64,000 nt of DNA from a virus, in IMG/VR virus record IMGVR_UViG_3300032236_001613, positions 186,001-250,000 of that record. One strand, written 5' to 3'. The translations under genes were made by a program, and so were the position numbers. Position 1 is the first letter of the stretch, and every line of letters starts with the position of its first letter. The notes below the pieces were generated by a model. The model saw nothing but the letters and a program-made list of their open reading frames with translations. It was not told where the DNA came from and made no database searches. Shown piece by piece: positions 20,643-29,724 of the stretch.

Positions 20643-21428
20643 ATGATTAAAGGTAAACTTAATATTCCGACAAAGACTTCAGACCCTGTTGCTAACACTG
20701 CACCGAAACTTAATATTCCGAGACCATTATCGACTCCGGCAAATAATCCGGCACCTCCTGCTCAATCGCAAGGCGCTTATACTGCAGCACCTCCTCAAGG
20801 GCTCCCGCCGTCAATTATGATTGCTGTTCCTGCAATGGAAATGGTTAATGCAGAATTTGCACAACATTTAGCAATGGCTGCTGCTAATATGGTAGCTAAT
20901 GGTGTTAGAATTAATTGTGCATTTAATATCGGGTCGGTTATTACAATTGCTCGTCGAAATCTAGTTGATATATTTTTACAAAGCGATTTTGATTACATCT
21001 GGTGGGTTGATAGCGATATGAAGTTTCCTATCGATGCTCCTATGAGACTGCTAAGACGTAATGTTGAAATTGTTGGATGCAACTATCGACGACGTCGTTT
21101 TCCAAATGCTAATTTTACCGGCATGAGTGGTGGGCCAGGCACCTACACCGAGTTTGTAACTACAGATCGAAGTCCTCCAATGGAACTAATTGATGTTTTA
21201 CCGCATGGTTGTGTTCTAGTTAAGAGAGAAGTATATGAAAAGGTTGCTCAACCTCATTATTTACAAGATTACATTCCAGCAATGAATCTTGAAATTGGAG
21301 AAGATATTTACTTCTGTCAAAAAGCACAGTCAGCAGGATATAAAGTATGGTGTGATCAGGAATTGAGCCGTGAAATCGCTCATATTGGTATTTTTCATTT
21401 TAATTACAATTTAAGTGTCAACAAATAA
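20643..21428 (+). CDS. GT-A glycosyltransferase-like protein with Pro-rich N-terminus
   Basis: 261 residues. The first 50 or so are low-complexity Pro/Ala/Asn (NPAPPAQSQGAYTAAPPQG), then a GT-A domain: MIAVPAMEMVNAEF, ARRNLVDIFLQSDFDYIWWVDSDMKFP (DxD metal site), PHGCVLVKREVYEK, and EDIYFCQKAQSAGYKVWCD. This layout is common for phage glycosyltransferases that may modify DNA or virion proteins. SD AAAGGA; first gene of a tightly packed unit (21.4-23.8 kb). Confidence 0.75.
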   Translation: MIKGKLNIPTKTSDPVANTAPKLNIPRPLSTPANNPAPPAQSQGAYTAAPPQGLPPSIMIAVPAMEMVNAEFAQHLAMAAANMVANGVRINCAFNIGSVITIARRNLVDIFLQSDFDYIWWVDSDMKFPIDAPMRLLRRNVEIVGCNYRRRRFPNANFTGMSGGPGTYTEFVTTDRSPPMELIDVLPHGCVLVKREVYEKVAQPHYLQDYIPAMNLEIGEDIYFCQKAQSAGYKVWCDQELSREIAHIGIFHFNYNLSVNK

Positions 21429-21444
21429 TTTAAAAGGTGGTATA

Positions 21445-21606
21445 ATGTTTGATAGCATTGAAATCCGTAAAGTAAAAAATGGCGTTATTGTTACTTTGCG
21501 CAATCTTGACGATGAAGACGACGAGTACGTTTACGATACAGATAGAAAAGCTATTAAGTTTGTTAAAGAACTTTTAGATCGTAAAAAAGAAAGTGGTGTA
21601 GAATGA
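21445..21606 (+). CDS. Small acidic protein, unknown
   Basis: 53 residues from the ATG at 21445, which has an AAAGGTGGT ribosome-binding site; an upstream in-frame ATG at 21415 overlaps the preceding gene. Beta-strand pattern (SIEIRKVKNGVIVTLRNL) followed by an acidic loop and helix. Overlaps the next gene by ATGA. Confidence 0.6.
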   Translation: MFDSIEIRKVKNGVIVTLRNLDDEDDEYVYDTDRKAIKFVKELLDRKKESGVE

Positions 21607-21989
21607 TAAAAGAGTATAATATCAAAGATAGAGTATGGATTCATCTTGGTGAACAGTCTCTCGTAGAAGGTCGAGTTGTAGAAATTATCGACCTAGAACA
21701 CTTAGACGAGGGCTACACGAGAGAACAAGAGTTGTATGTAATTGAAATTTCTACACCGATCGAACCGGTATACGAAGTTAGAACATTTGAAGCAATTAGT
21801 CCAGATGCTGAAGGACCGATCACGCTCTATCGTAACTTACAAGGTGTTGTTGCTGCTAATAGACTGTTAAAAAAGGTGGGGGTGAAACTTCCTGATAATG
21901 CAGCAACAACACCTTCTTTTTCTGATGAAACTGCTACTAAAAAGCCAAAACATCGATACTATAAAAAGAAGAAACACTATCATCAATGA
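21603..21989 (+). CDS. Conserved phage protein, unknown
   Basis: 128 residues. N-terminal beta-rich domain (YNIKDRVWIHLGEQSLVEGRV) that resembles a small barrel, and a basic His/Lys-rich tail (KKPKHRYYKKKKHYHQ) fitting nucleic-acid contact. ATGA overlaps at both ends show translational coupling within the operon. Confidence 0.6.
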   Translation: MIKEYNIKDRVWIHLGEQSLVEGRVVEIIDLEHLDEGYTREQELYVIEISTPIEPVYEVRTFEAISPDAEGPITLYRNLQGVVAANRLLKKVGVKLPDNAATTPSFSDETATKKPKHRYYKKKKHYHQ

Positions 21990-22291
21990 ACAAAATAACT
22001 TATAAATTCGACGAAGAGAATAATAAGGTATTAGAGTTTAGAAAAGTAGTAGTTCATAAAATCAAAATAATAGGTGAATCTGCCGATCCGGAGATTGAAA
22101 TTGCTGCCCCTTTTTATGAGTGGCAGCAAACTCCTGCCGGACAATTTATAATGAAAAATGCAGTCGATATTAATTGGACGCATTATTTAGAATTTAACTC
22201 ATTCAGCTACATTTACTATGTAGTAGCCACACTCGAAGCAAAAAAACTAACCGAATATTACTTAAGATTTGACAATACCTTTGTTAAATAG
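21986..22291 (+). CDS. Conserved phage protein, unknown
   Basis: 101 residues, mixed alpha/beta, with WQQTPAGQFIMKNAVDINW centrally and aromatic C-terminus. ATGA overlap with the upstream gene. TAG stop followed after two codons by TAA. No family recognised, though similar short proteins accompany this operon in T4-like phages as far as I recall. Confidence 0.55.
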   Translation: MNKITYKFDEENNKVLEFRKVVVHKIKIIGESADPEIEIAAPFYEWQQTPAGQFIMKNAVDINWTHYLEFNSFSYIYYVVATLEAKKLTEYYLRFDNTFVK

Positions 22292-22302
22292 TATTATTAA
22301 GT

Positions 22303-23145
22303 ATGGCATATCATTCAAATTACTGGAGTTGTTCATCTTTTGCTAACTGGCTCCGTGGCAGTATTAAGCCAGATTACTTTTCTAGCTCAGGATGGGCTAA
22401 CTGGAAGAAAGAAAGTTCTAGTAAACATCCTATACGCTATTGGTTAGCCGAAGAAGGATTAGACTATCTACAAGATTTTCTAACATGGCCACTTGAAAAA
22501 CTAAACAATATTAGATACTACGTAAATAATCGTTTTATTATTCGTAGTCATGCACTTACTTCGCATACAAAAGATTGCAAACGTGGAGAATACAATAACC
22601 TCGGTAATCGTATTCTTCCTTGCTTATTCAATGAACTAGTTAACTTTGTTGAGATTGAAACAGCTTGGCATCATATTGCATGTGATACAGAAGCTAGTAA
22701 ACGCTATCTACCACCCTTTTGGGCAAGAGGACGATTTAAAATTAGTGTATGGCGTTGCGCAGAAGCTGGATTAGAAAATCTTAATTGGCAAGCTAATCTT
22801 GTTTATAATGAAGATTGGGGTCTTTCTCCTGGAGATCCAACATACGGAACACCTACTGAACAAGCTATACGAGCAACAGAAATAATAGAATTATATCATT
22901 GGTGGAAGGAGGTTTACCCTAAACGTCCAGATCCACATGATTCTAGTGGATGGAGTAATTATTGCGCTGTAGTTTCAGCGGGTAGTAACGATTTTATGTC
23001 GATGTTCGAAAATCGTAGCGACGAAGATCGAGCAACATCTCGTGAGATATTAGATCGAACTGATAAAATTGAAGTTGCCTACGAAAAAGAAGACGAGGAA
23101 ATGATGATTCGTCTTATTAAAATTAGAAAATCTTTGTGGACCTAA
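22303..23145 (+). CDS. Conserved T4-like phage protein, unknown
   Basis: 280 residues, Trp-rich (SNYWSCSSFANWLRG, YFSSSGWANWKKE, FLTWPLEKLNN, RYWLAEEGLDYLQDF). Repeated WANW/FANW segments at the N-terminus look like a duplicated short motif. Soluble, no signal peptide. Weak ribosome-binding site, 11 bp after the previous stop. Function unknown. Confidence 0.6.
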   Translation: MAYHSNYWSCSSFANWLRGSIKPDYFSSSGWANWKKESSSKHPIRYWLAEEGLDYLQDFLTWPLEKLNNIRYYVNNRFIIRSHALTSHTKDCKRGEYNNLGNRILPCLFNELVNFVEIETAWHHIACDTEASKRYLPPFWARGRFKISVWRCAEAGLENLNWQANLVYNEDWGLSPGDPTYGTPTEQAIRATEIIELYHWWKEVYPKRPDPHDSSGWSNYCAVVSAGSNDFMSMFENRSDEDRATSREILDRTDKIEVAYEKEDEEMMIRLIKIRKSLWT

Positions 23146-23155
23146 GGAGTTTTTT

Positions 23156-23404
23156 ATGAGTAAAAATGAAAAAATATTGAAAGCTAACATTGATGGGAAA
23201 GAACAAGAAATTAAGCTTTCTTTTGAACCCGGATGTTTTGATGATTTCGAAGGTACACAAGAAGAGTTAGATGAATTTTTAGAAGAGCTCACTAAACAAA
23301 TTGCTAGTGGTGAATTTTTTGAAAATGCCGAAACTTTCGATGTCGATGAATTAGAAATTCAAGATATTATTTGTGAAGCTACAGAGAATAGAAAGTTGCA
23401 TTAA
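23156..23404 (+). CDS. Small acidic protein, unknown
   Basis: 82 residues, strongly acidic (FDDFEGTQEELDEFLEEL, FDVDELEIQDI). SD AAGGAG. Stop overlaps the next start as TAATG. Could be an anti-repressor or inhibitor-type mimic, but nothing in the sequence shows that. Confidence 0.6.
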   Translation: MSKNEKILKANIDGKEQEIKLSFEPGCFDDFEGTQEELDEFLEELTKQIASGEFFENAETFDVDELEIQDIICEATENRKLH

Positions 23405-23811
23405 TGGTCGTTAAACGTACTAACATGGAAGAAGATATGCACAACGCAAGTTGGTTTGTGCTTAAAGTGCGTGAATCTGAAATTTATGCACAAAATCTCT
23501 ATGCCGCTATGTGTAATATGCAATTCCAAAAATTAGAAGTAATTCCAATTCTTAAAGAAGAACGGTGGAGTTGTAGTTGGAGATCTTCCGGCGGTATAGT
23601 TGCAGATCTTCGAGATGAAGGCGATTATATGAACTGGTATTGTTCAGGTATTGGTTCAGGCATTGAAGCCGGATCATTCTGCGATGATGACGAACTCAGT
23701 GTTCCTTATGGTGATAATATATCAGGATACGTTGCCGAAGGCACAGTTACAGAAGAAATACGACAAGATTTACGTAAATTAGGTTGGATTCCGATTCCTT
23801 ATAAAGATTGA
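23404..23811 (+). CDS. Conserved phage protein, unknown
   Basis: 135 residues with a W-rich core (EERWSCSWRSSGGIVADLRDEGDYMNWYCSG split by loops) and GSGIEAGSFCDDDEL. Coupled to the upstream gene by TAATG. The next promoter begins within its last codons. No family recognised. Confidence 0.55.
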   Translation: MVVKRTNMEEDMHNASWFVLKVRESEIYAQNLYAAMCNMQFQKLEVIPILKEERWSCSWRSSGGIVADLRDEGDYMNWYCSGIGSGIEAGSFCDDDELSVPYGDNISGYVAEGTVTEEIRQDLRKLGWIPIPYKD

Positions 23812-23836
23812 CTTTTTTGGTAAAGTTTATTATAAT
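23808..23836 (+). promoter_or_regulatory. Sigma70-type promoter
   Basis: TTGACT, 17 bp, TATAAT before the gene at 23870. The leader holds an AGTGTT/AACACT hairpin close to the start site. Confidence 0.75.
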
Positions 23837-23869
23837 AGTGTTTGTTTAATAACACTTTGGTGAAATAAT

Positions 23870-25039
23870 ATGGCCGCTAAGAAAGAAAAGAAGACTACTA
23901 CTCGTGGCAAAAAAGATCCCGCTCCTCAATGGGCAGGACACGAAGCATGGACTGCAGAACAGTTTACTAAACATTTTCATGCTGCGCAGCAGTATTATAA
24001 TATCGAAGATGCAGGTAAATCTGCTAAACAATATGTTATTAATTGGATGGGGCAGGCCGATTATACCAATGATGTAATTCGTGCATACAAAAAAACCAAA
24101 GATTGGCGTACTAGTACCTCAGTTGGCGGCATCGCTGCTAACCTTTTGAAAGGTATGCCTGCGACCTACCCTGGATTTAATAACAATCGTAATACTGAAA
24201 CTTGGCTTCGAGAGCAAATTTCGGAAATTATTAACGATGGTGAGCAAGATATTGATACGGAAATTGCTAAAGAAGCCAAAGCAGAATCTGCTCCTGTTCT
24301 AAACATTCAAGAACGTATCAGCGACCATGCTGGTACTATGTGTGACGAGATCGAAGAAGCTATTGATAATTTTATTATTAATCCGGATAAGTTCAATCCA
24401 GGCGATGTTAAAGTTGCTACTATGCTTCGTAGTAAGGGTGCAAAAGGCCCTCAAGCTCGTTATATTAAAGGTTTTTATGAATCTAACTATAACGATATTA
24501 ATTTGTTAGTTAATGGTGAAGCAGATGCTAACTTAAAAGAAGGATATCGACATCTTTCTAAGAAAAACATTAAAAAACTTTTTGAATTTTATGAGAATAT
24601 TCGTACTGCCTGCGATCAGATCATCGCCGAAGCTAAAGTACTTAAGAAACCACGAAAGAAGAAATTTAAGAGTGCCGAAGATTTAACTAAGAAAGTTAAG
24701 TTTAAGCTTAGTGATGATAAGCTTGGTATTGCTAGTATTCCAGCTTCACAGGTAGTAGGCGCACAACTAGTTGTTGTGTATAATACAAAGAATCGTAAAA
24801 TTGGGTATTATATTTCTAGTGGTATGGCTGGACTACATATTAAAGGTACTAGTATTACCGACTACAGTCCTAAGAGTGTTCAAAAGACTTTACGTAAGCC
24901 TCCTGAGCAGCTCAAGGAGTTTAAGGAACAAAATACACAGAAACGGTTTGAAACTTGGTTTAAAAATATTAAAACTACAGAAACCGAACTTAATGGTCGT
25001 TTAAATTCGGATATTATTATTTTAAAGGCATATAAATGA
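23870..25039 (+). CDS. Conserved phage protein, unknown
   Basis: 389 residues, basic N-terminal tail (MAAKKEKKTTTRGKKD), a helical middle (KSAKQYVINWMGQ, VGGIAANLLKG) and a C-terminal beta domain (ASIPASQVVGAQLVVVYNTKNRKIGYYI). The charged tail and length suggest DNA or capsid association. Own promoter; ATGA overlap with 25036. Function unknown. Confidence 0.6.
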   Translation: MAAKKEKKTTTRGKKDPAPQWAGHEAWTAEQFTKHFHAAQQYYNIEDAGKSAKQYVINWMGQADYTNDVIRAYKKTKDWRTSTSVGGIAANLLKGMPATYPGFNNNRNTETWLREQISEIINDGEQDIDTEIAKEAKAESAPVLNIQERISDHAGTMCDEIEEAIDNFIINPDKFNPGDVKVATMLRSKGAKGPQARYIKGFYESNYNDINLLVNGEADANLKEGYRHLSKKNIKKLFEFYENIRTACDQIIAEAKVLKKPRKKKFKSAEDLTKKVKFKLSDDKLGIASIPASQVVGAQLVVVYNTKNRKIGYYISSGMAGLHIKGTSITDYSPKSVQKTLRKPPEQLKEFKEQNTQKRFETWFKNIKTTETELNGRLNSDIIILKAYK

Positions 25040-25446
25040 AAGTAGGACTTAGCTATAGTCGTTGTATACTTGATATTGTCGAAGGACGAGTAAGCGAAGA
25101 CGATGTATTAGTTATTATTACTCGTACTAACTTCGATCCAACTAATGACAATGAATGGAATGAAATTTGGGGACATTATGTATTTTCAGAGTGGCACCAG
25201 TATGATTACTCCGACAAAGAGCATAACGAGTTATTTAGAAATGTAACTTTAAGTTTGCACAAGAATGGAAAATTGCACCAACCAAGAAAATTCGGCGTAC
25301 ATCCGCATCGAAGATCGGAATATTGGTTGGAGACTGTACTTGTTTCTACAGATTTAGAAAAAAATGAGGCAGCTAAAAAGGCGTGGAATAACTTTAAAGT
25401 GATAGCAGGGTTAACTAACATAAATTTAGATAAGGAATATAATTAA
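25036..25446 (+). CDS. Conserved phage protein, unknown
   Basis: 136 residues: [32 protein letters not shown], then [10 protein letters not shown] and [16 protein letters not shown]. The pattern is that of a small conserved protein seen next to nucleotide-metabolism genes in T4-like phages, but I cannot assign a role. Coupled to neighbours at both ends (ATGA upstream, TAATG into clpP). Confidence 0.55.
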   Translation: MKVGLSYSRCILDIVEGRVSEDDVLVIITRTNFDPTNDNEWNEIWGHYVFSEWHQYDYSDKEHNELFRNVTLSLHKNGKLHQPRKFGVHPHRRSEYWLETVLVSTDLEKNEAAKKAWNNFKVIAGLTNINLDKEYN

Positions 25447-26045
25447 TGATTACTAATAATTTGGTACCGATTGTAATTGAAAAAACAGGATCAGGCGAAC
25501 GAGCGTTTGATATCTATAGTCGTTTGCTTAACGAACGTATTGTTTTTTTAAATGGGCCAGTGCACGACCATAGTGCTAACTTAATTGTTGCACAAATGCT
25601 TCATCTCGAAAGTGTTGATTGCGATAAAGACATTAGTTTTTATATTAATAGTCCTGGTGGAGTAGTAACTGCAGGTATGAGCATTTATGATGTCATGCAG
25701 TTTATTAAGCCCGATGTAGCTACATACGTTATGGGACAAGCATGTAGTATGGGCAGTTTGTTAGCTCAAGCCGGGTCACCTGGAAAGCGATTTATGCTGC
25801 CATACGCAAGGCATATGATCCATCAGCCAAGCGGCGGCGCTAGTGGGCAAGCAACTGACATGCAAATTCAAGTTGAAGAAATCCTTAAGATGAAGAAAGA
25901 ACTTACCGGAATTTACGTTAAACACAATAGTAAGGGTAAAACTTATGAGCAACTTGTTTCTGATATGGAACGAGATAAGTTTATGAGCGCACAAGAAGCA
26001 CTTGATTACGGACTTATTGATCAAATTATTGAAAAGCGTAGTTAA
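25446..26045 (+). CDS. clpP: ClpP protease
   Basis: 199 residues, full ClpP fold. Catalytic triad visible: Ser101 in [10 protein letters not shown], His126 in [11 protein letters not shown], Asp177 in [15 protein letters not shown] loop and the GPV/N-terminal region needed for the axial gate are present. ClpP assembles as a tetradecamer and degrades proteins unfolded by ClpA/ClpX. A matching ClpA with a ClpP-binding loop is encoded at 54171. Start overlaps the upstream gene by TAATG. Confidence 0.93.
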   Translation: MITNNLVPIVIEKTGSGERAFDIYSRLLNERIVFLNGPVHDHSANLIVAQMLHLESVDCDKDISFYINSPGGVVTAGMSIYDVMQFIKPDVATYVMGQACSMGSLLAQAGSPGKRFMLPYARHMIHQPSGGASGQATDMQIQVEEILKMKKELTGIYVKHNSKGKTYEQLVSDMERDKFMSAQEALDYGLIDQIIEKRS

Positions 26046-26060
26046 TTTTAATCTGCTAAA

Positions 26061-26089
26061 TAGTAGAAAAGCTCAAAGCTTTTCTACTA
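26061..26089 (+). promoter_or_regulatory. Perfect 13-bp hairpin in a late-gene leader
   Basis: TAGTAGAAAAGCT/AGCTTTTCTACTA with a 3-nt loop, directly after a CTAAATAG late-promoter-like motif and 14 bp before the next gene. No T-run follows, so it is more likely a 5' stability hairpin than a terminator. Confidence 0.45.
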
Positions 26090-26102
26090 TACAGGTTAAA
26101 AT

Positions 26103-27140
26103 ATGGTAAAAGTATTCGAATCAGCACCAACAAACTTTAGCGGTGATCAAATTAATGGTGGAACGATCACTAATTTTGCTAGTACAGGTATTAAGGATAA
26201 TGCTTCTAGCGTTACACTTGTAGTTACAGATGGTAAAATTACAGTTCCGTCGATGTCAGTTAACACCATTGATGGTAACGTTACGGTAAGAGGTGATGTT
26301 AAAGTTTATGGTGTTTTAGATGCTGGCTTTATACGAACTACCGAATTAATTGCAAATCAAAGATACGAAAAACAATACTTAGAATTTGCACCCCCAGAAG
26401 GAAATGCTGTAGGATGTGGGCTATTATGGGTTAGCGGAACCTCTAAACAGTTTATTTTAAGAAATAATCCTGAAAGATTCTATTCAACCGAAAGTATCGA
26501 CATACCTGCAATGCAATCTTATTGTATCGAAGCAGTACCTGTTCTTAGCTACGATTCGCTGGGAAGAAATGTTGTTAATAGTAATCTACAAACTGTCGGG
26601 CTTTTAAGGAATCTAGCAACAACAGGCAACTTAACAGTTGATAATTACATACATTATAGCGGAACTTCAAATAGATTAGGGTTAGGCACGGAAAATCCTA
26701 ATGCTCTATTAAGTGTTTTTGATTTTGTACATGGTGTTGAAGTTGTTGTTGATAGTAATGTTTCAAATGGATACGGTAAAGTTGGAACCTTTAATACAAA
26801 AGGTTTCGAACTGGTTACCGACGATACTGCAAGAATTTCCATTTCAGAAACTGGTAATATTACACTTGGGCAAGAACAAAAAGACAGTACTATTATTAGA
26901 GCTTACGGCAAACTTTCCGTTGGTGTAAAAAACCCAACTGAGCAATTTGAAGTAGCAGGAAACGTTAAATTTGGTAATAGACTCTTTACTAACGGAAACT
27001 CTGCCCCACAGTCAGGAGTTTATCAAGTAGGCGATATTGTTTGGAATACTAACCCTACTCCAGGAACATATGTTGGGTGGGTTTGCCTTGTTAGCGGTTC
27101 CCCAGGTGTGTGGAACGGGTTTGGACTAATTGCCTCGTAA
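26103..27140 (+). CDS. Virion structural protein (tail fibre-like)
   Basis: 345 residues rich in Gly, Asn, Thr, Val, with repeated beta-structure segments of the kind LGLGTENPNALLSV and ITLGQEQKDST that occur in fibre shafts, and a C-terminal VGDIVWNTNPTPGTYVGWVC block common to phage fibre/baseplate tips. No enzymatic motif. SD AGGT. Late hairpin upstream. Confidence 0.65.
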   Translation: MVKVFESAPTNFSGDQINGGTITNFASTGIKDNASSVTLVVTDGKITVPSMSVNTIDGNVTVRGDVKVYGVLDAGFIRTTELIANQRYEKQYLEFAPPEGNAVGCGLLWVSGTSKQFILRNNPERFYSTESIDIPAMQSYCIEAVPVLSYDSLGRNVVNSNLQTVGLLRNLATTGNLTVDNYIHYSGTSNRLGLGTENPNALLSVFDFVHGVEVVVDSNVSNGYGKVGTFNTKGFELVTDDTARISISETGNITLGQEQKDSTIIRAYGKLSVGVKNPTEQFEVAGNVKFGNRLFTNGNSAPQSGVYQVGDIVWNTNPTPGTYVGWVCLVSGSPGVWNGFGLIAS

Positions 27141-27141
27141 A

Positions 27142-27318
27142 ATGCATTTTTTAAAAATTCTTTTTATCTATTGTTTTCTTGCTATTCTTTCGATATGGGT
27201 AACTGTTCAAGTGTTTATAATGTGTCGTTTTAGAAAAAAAGAATCAGCATTATTAAACGAGATCGTTAACGATATTAAAGAAATAAAAAAGAAATTAGAA
27301 TTACTTAAAGAAGAATAG
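27142..27318 (+). CDS. Small membrane protein with coiled-coil tail
   Basis: 58 residues from the ATG at 27142. One transmembrane helix (FLKILFIYCFLAILSIWVTV region, N-terminal) then a basic stop-transfer patch (RFRKKES) and a coiled-coil cytoplasmic tail (EIVNDIKEIKKKLELL). Size fits a pinholin- or inner-membrane-spanin-like protein, but no partner lies beside it. No Shine-Dalgarno. Confidence 0.5.
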   Translation: MHFLKILFIYCFLAILSIWVTVQVFIMCRFRKKESALLNEIVNDIKEIKKKLELLKEE

Positions 27319-27386
27319 CGGTCTACGGCGTCGTCCCGCTTTACAAATTCCGCTGCCTATGTTACATTATTTCATAGGAGTTTAAA
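27317..27386 (+). promoter_or_regulatory. Structured leader upstream of the QueD-like gene
   Basis: AGCGG (27317) can pair with either of two CCGCT copies (27336 or 27350), and a separate hairpin CCTATG/CATAGG partly covers the AGGAG ribosome-binding site. Mutually exclusive pairing is suggestive of regulation. It does not match the preQ1 riboswitch consensus I know. Confidence 0.3.
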
Positions 27387-27917
27387 ATGTATACTAGTAC
27401 AAAGTTTTTTAAAGAAATAGGTCCCTGCGCTTATCGCAATTGGAAATCAGATACAGATTGTTATATGCTTCACGGCTATGACCGCAGTTTTAAGTTTGTG
27501 TTTGGTGCTAGCCATCTAGACAAGCAAGGGTTTGTTGTAGATTTTGGCGGGCTTAAAGCTATTAAGCGACAACTAGAAGACTGGTTTGATCATACTGTAA
27601 TTTTACAAGCCGATGATCCCTTAGTGAATACTTTTAGAGAGCTAACAGCTAAAGGTCACTGCAAATTGCAGACTTTTCCGCTTATTAGCTGCGAAGGACT
27701 TGCAGAGTATGTAGGCGAGTATGTTGACTATATGCTCCATGAAGCAAATGGAGGACGTAATTGGGTCGTTAGTTGCGAAATGATCGAAGCTGAAAAGAAT
27801 AGCGCCATTTATAGTGTAAGACCTGATGATCCTGATCGTATGCTTTGGCACGATTTGCAAGCACTTAACGTCAGTATGGAAGAGGAAGCCGGTAAAATTA
27901 AATTTGAGGATCTGTAA
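27387..27917 (+). CDS. QueD/PTPS-like protein with degenerate zinc site
   Basis: 176 residues of the 6-pyruvoyl-tetrahydropterin synthase/QueD fold: [36 protein letters not shown] (Asp-His of the catalytic relay) and a late CEMIEAE. QueD normally has three zinc His (AAH and LHGH); here the first is absent and LHGH is LHGY, so only one remains. The enzyme may have lost 6-carboxytetrahydropterin synthase activity or use another metal site. SD AGGAG. Overlaps the next start (TAATG). Confidence 0.7.
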   Translation: MYTSTKFFKEIGPCAYRNWKSDTDCYMLHGYDRSFKFVFGASHLDKQGFVVDFGGLKAIKRQLEDWFDHTVILQADDPLVNTFRELTAKGHCKLQTFPLISCEGLAEYVGEYVDYMLHEANGGRNWVVSCEMIEAEKNSAIYSVRPDDPDRMLWHDLQALNVSMEEEAGKIKFEDL

Positions 27918-28849
27918 TGAAAAAAATTTTAGTTACCGGTGGTGCCGGATTTTTAGGCAGTCATCTGTGTGATCGTTTAGTAACACAAGGTCATCACGTA
28001 CTTTGTGTTGATAATTATTTTACAGGTAGTAAGAAAAATATTGAGCCGTTACTTCGATATCCTAATTTTGAAGTAATTCGTCAGGATGTTTGCTTTCCTC
28101 TCTACGTTGAAGTGGATGAGATTTATAATCTTGCTTGTCCTGCAAGTCCTGTATATTATCAACATGATCCTATACAGACCACCAAGACCAGTATCCTAGG
28201 CGCATACCATCTATTAGGGCTAGCCAAACGTACAGGTGCAAAGATTTTGCAAGCATCTACTAGCGAAGTGTACGGCGATCCTTTAGAACATCCACAGCGT
28301 GAAGAATACTGGGGTAATGTTAATCCGATTGGAATTCGTAGTTGCTACGATGAAGGTAAACGTGCAGCAGAAACATTATTTTTTGACTATCATAGACAGC
28401 ATAATGTTCGTATTAAGGTTGCACGTATTTTTAATACGTACGGCCCACGTATGTCAGCAAATGATGGTCGAGTAGTCAGCAACTTTATTGTTCAGGCATT
28501 AAACGGTCAAGCTATTACTATATACGGTGATGGAAGCCAAACACGTAGTTTCTGCTATGTCAGCGATCTAGTAGATGGGTTGATAGCGTTAATGAACACT
28601 AAAGATTCCATTACAGGGCCAATTAACCTGGGTAATCCTAGAGAATTTACTATGCTAGAACTAGCAGAAAAAGTTATTGCAGAAACACAAACTACTAGCA
28701 AACTAGTTTTTAAACCATTGCCCGGCGATGATCCAAAACAACGCCGACCGGATATTACTCGAGCGCAGTTATTCCTAGATTGGCATCCGGAGATTTCTTT
28801 AGAAGATGGATTAGTTGATACTGTTAAATATTTTAAGACCGTGATTTGA
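27917..28849 (+). CDS. UDP-glucuronate decarboxylase-like SDR enzyme
   Basis: 310 residues, extended short-chain dehydrogenase. [15 protein letters not shown] is the NAD loop (GxxGxxG), [16 protein letters not shown] and the catalytic S-CYDEGK (YxxxK) are specific to UDP-xylose synthase/UDP-glucuronate decarboxylase, as is NTYGPRM. It would convert UDP-glucuronate to UDP-xylose with NAD. Probably supplies a pentose for phage-directed glycan change; no dehydrogenase making UDP-glucuronate is in this window. Confidence 0.85.
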   Translation: MKKILVTGGAGFLGSHLCDRLVTQGHHVLCVDNYFTGSKKNIEPLLRYPNFEVIRQDVCFPLYVEVDEIYNLACPASPVYYQHDPIQTTKTSILGAYHLLGLAKRTGAKILQASTSEVYGDPLEHPQREEYWGNVNPIGIRSCYDEGKRAAETLFFDYHRQHNVRIKVARIFNTYGPRMSANDGRVVSNFIVQALNGQAITIYGDGSQTRSFCYVSDLVDGLIALMNTKDSITGPINLGNPREFTMLELAEKVIAETQTTSKLVFKPLPGDDPKQRRPDITRAQLFLDWHPEISLEDGLVDTVKYFKTVI

Positions 28850-28874
28850 CTTTAAGGTAAAACCAATATATACT
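28846..28874 (+). promoter_or_regulatory. Sigma70-type promoter
   Basis: TTGACT overlaps the end of the decarboxylase gene; 17 bp; TATACT. Serves the small gene at 28910 and the pair behind it. Confidence 0.7.
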
Positions 28875-28909
28875 GTATCTATTATATAATCAACAGGATA
28901 AATAGGTAT

Positions 28910-29131
28910 ATGAAACTAAAAGAAATTGAAAATTACTACAACAATCTTACTGAATCTCAGCTGTTCGAACAAATTGATCCGGCTAACGATAGCCCAATTT
29001 CAACACAGGATTTAGTAAAGATTGTTAAAACTAATCGTGCTAACCAATGGCAGGAATTGCCAGTAGATGACAATAGTTTCGATGCATATATTGATTCGTT
29101 AGTGGGTAATAATAATGGCAAACGAAGTTAA
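28910..29131 (+). CDS. Small acidic protein, unknown
   Basis: 73 residues starting MKLKEIENYYNNLTESQLFEQ, an N-terminus of the type MKxxEI found on many small virion-associated or expressed proteins in T4-like phages. No motif. Overlaps the next gene by 17 bp. Confidence 0.55.
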   Translation: MKLKEIENYYNNLTESQLFEQIDPANDSPISTQDLVKIVKTNRANQWQELPVDDNSFDAYIDSLVGNNNGKRS

Positions 29132-29540
29132 ATTTGAGGTGTGCCCTCTGTGGAATACTACAGCAGCCGAACTATTACCAAATAATAAAAAATTAGCCGA
29201 GAAGATCAAAGCTTTTAGAGATTTTAAAAAACAAAACCCTATCGCTGCCTTTGGTGGTAGCGATACTATGTTTGTTGGTGCAGGACCTATTGCAAAGGCG
29301 TTAGGAGAACGTGCAAGACACGCTCATTTAACACAAGATATATGTATAGTATATTCTGTATCTGGTAAAAATCCTACAGTCATTAAACTGTATGGCCTTT
29401 TTAGACACAAAGATATCGGCACCGGTGATACTCCAAATATTAGAAAACAGCAATCCGCTGCTGATAGGATGAAAGATCAAACTTGGAATGATTCCGTTCT
29501 TGAAGGTAAAAAAAGAAAATCTTATGCTCGAAAAAAATAA
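29115..29540 (+). CDS. YafQ/RelE-like protein, possible toxin
   Basis: 141 residues. The central part RARHAHLTQDICIVYSVSG...IKLYGLFRHKDIGTG resembles the RelE/YafQ-type ribosome-dependent mRNA interferase fold (strand, H, D, loop, strand, GxF-H-D-GTG). It overlaps the MazE/AbrB-like gene at 29524, an arrangement typical of toxin-antitoxin pairs although the order is reversed from usual. Catalytic residues are not certain. Function inferred. Confidence 0.5.
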   Translation: MANEVKFEVCPLWNTTAAELLPNNKKLAEKIKAFRDFKKQNPIAAFGGSDTMFVGAGPIAKALGERARHAHLTQDICIVYSVSGKNPTVIKLYGLFRHKDIGTGDTPNIRKQQSAADRMKDQTWNDSVLEGKKRKSYARKK

Positions 29541-29724
29541 TCGGTGGATTATTACGCCTGAAGAAGATCCTGTAACTGGAGAAGTTATCATCACTTTTCC
29601 TCTAGAGTTATTAGAACAAGTCGGATGGATGGAAGGAGACACACTTAATTGGAGTGTGCGAGATGACGGATCAGTTTATCTAACTAAAAAAGAAGAAATT
29701 GACAAAAAGTCAGAAAGTTGTTAA
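29524..29724 (+). CDS. AbrB/MazE-like protein, possible antitoxin
   Basis: 66 residues from ATG 29524 (a longer in-frame start at 29488 lies inside the upstream gene). GEVIITFPLELLEQVGWMEGDTLNW is a SpoVT/AbrB swapped-hairpin DNA-binding domain, the N-terminal part of MazE-type antitoxins. Overlaps the putative toxin by 17 bp, so they are made together. A sigma70-like promoter starts at its 3' end. Confidence 0.6.
   Translation: MLEKNNRWIITPEEDPVTGEVIITFPLELLEQVGWMEGDTLNWSVRDDGSVYLTKKEEIDKKSESC

Noticed and set aside
24327-25004. Extra plus-strand ORFs within the gene at 23870
   Set aside because: Hydrophobic out-of-frame readings of a real coding frame.
27317-27386. preQ1 riboswitch before the QueD-like gene
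   Set aside because: The A-rich tail and C-rich loop of preQ1-I and the preQ1-II layout are not present; kept only as an unassigned structured leader.
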